From Caballeronia sp. Lep1P3 (GTDB lineage Bacteria; Pseudomonadota; Gammaproteobacteria; Burkholderiales; Burkholderiaceae), in assembly GCF_022879595.1 (NCBI RefSeq), contig NZ_CP084266.1, forward strand, positions 930,001 to 994,000: a DNA stretch of 64,000 nucleotides, written 5' to 3'. The notes under the pieces are model-generated. The model ran no database searches, was not told the DNA's origin, and was given only the letters and a program-made list of their open reading frames with translations. Below, in pieces: positions 63,751 through 64,000 of the stretch. A program made the translations under genes and the position numbers. Numbering within the stretch: position 1 is the first letter of the stretch; each line of letters opens with the position of its first letter.

Positions 63751-64000
63751 CTACTCACGCTCGACGAACTCGCAGTTCGTTGCACGCGTCGCCATCGTGA
63801 TTCTCTCTTCTATGCGCAAAACAGCCATTCCAATGCCCGCCCATATCACTTCGCGCATGCGTTTGATTAACGCGAGCGACAGCGCACTTTCACCATCAAT
63901 ACCGAACGCAGCCGAAAGCGTAACGATCGCCACCTCCTGCACCCCAAGACCCGCGGGCGCGACGAACGCAGCGTTGCGGACCGCCTGCACGAGCGCTTCG
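63751..64000 (-). CDS. HpnL / lysylphosphatidylglycerol synthase-type membrane protein, C-terminal part
   Basis: Partial gene whose start lies beyond the right edge; 83 codons are visible. The segment NAAFVAPAGLGVQEVAIVTL followed by SAAFGIDGESALSLALIKRM and REVIWAGIGMAVLRIEE matches the P-A-G-L-G-(V/G)-x-E motif and the K-R-x-R-E near the last membrane helix of the UPF0104/LPG-synthase membrane family, which includes HpnL. It is an inner-membrane protein probably handling lipids. Hopanoid linkage cannot be judged without the neighbours. Confidence 0.8.
   Translation of the reverse strand, partial: EALVQAVRNAAFVAPAGLGVQEVAIVTLSAAFGIDGESALSLALIKRMREVIWAGIGMAVLRIEERITMATRATNCEFVERE

Noticed and set aside
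1..64000. CRISPR array or phage-defence island
   Set aside because: No regularly spaced repeats and no cas, restriction or toxin-antitoxin genes were seen. The only repeats are IS copies and the recombinase-element edges.

Overview
The window looks like a chromosome segment of a Burkholderiales bacterium (Burkholderia / Paraburkholderia / Caballeronia type). Coding DNA is GC-rich with strong third-position G/C bias. There is an aryl-polyene operon, a wcb-type lipid-anchor module as known from Burkholderia pseudomallei capsule I, and a Fur-type box before a TonB receptor. Almost every gene lies on the minus strand.

Layout. (1) 1-6987: part of an aryl-polyene-type operon. It holds a LolA-like carrier, thioesterase, GT2/acyltransferase fusion, AMP-ligase/dehydratase fusion, small membrane protein, two acyl carrier proteins, acyltransferase and ketosynthase-like protein, mostly joined by ATGA overlaps. 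(2) 7439-7515: tRNA-Val(GAC) with a terminator. (3) 7.6-11.7 kb: small membrane protein, TonB-dependent siderophore receptor with a Fur-like box, divergent sterol-desaturase-family protein, and a 63-aa peptide with a double-glycine-like leader. (4) 12.0-18.75 kb: remnant of a histidine kinase, a response regulator, a CheB-type protein, a small coiled-coil protein, and a 1389-aa CheB-CheR-PAS-histidine kinase-receiver protein. (5) 19.2-33.3 kb: WecB-like epimerase, GNAT protein, then wcbT, wcbS (LpxC-like), wcbR (2535-aa type I PKS), wcbQ and wcbP. (6) 33.7-41.4 kb: tightly packed polysaccharide operon starting with ugd and followed by glycosyltransferases, a polysaccharide deacetylase and an unknown protein. 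(7) 41.7-62.7 kb: a wrecked capsule synthesis/export block. (8) 63.75-64.0 kb: end of an HpnL/LPG-synthase-type membrane protein.

The striking part is region 7. Reading along the minus strand, the original order can be rebuilt as wza-like export lipoprotein, wzm, wzt, wcbD/kpsE-like protein, a very large HAD-hydrolase/GT4/GT2 protein, a methyltransferase and a GT2-like protein. The wza gene is split by a ~5.7-kb element holding only three large tyrosine recombinases and one small gene, the arrangement of GInt (ginABCD) elements, with no cargo. The wcbD-like gene is cut at residue 103 next to an IS5-family element. The large HAD/GT gene is broken by an ISL3 copy and a second IS5-family element. 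The methyltransferase is frameshifted. The GT2-like gene is split by a second, apparently identical ISL3 copy. Both ISL3 copies have perfect 8-bp target duplications, and removing them restores the reading frames. Wzm and Wzt are intact, but this locus probably cannot export a capsule unless other copies exist elsewhere.

Functionally, regions 5-7 together suggest a surface polysaccharide with a dedicated lipid anchor (PKS, AONS-type condensing enzyme, SDR and LpxC-like deacetylase). Its export arm and part of its glycan assembly genes have been lost recently, while the lipid-anchor and ugd operons stay intact.
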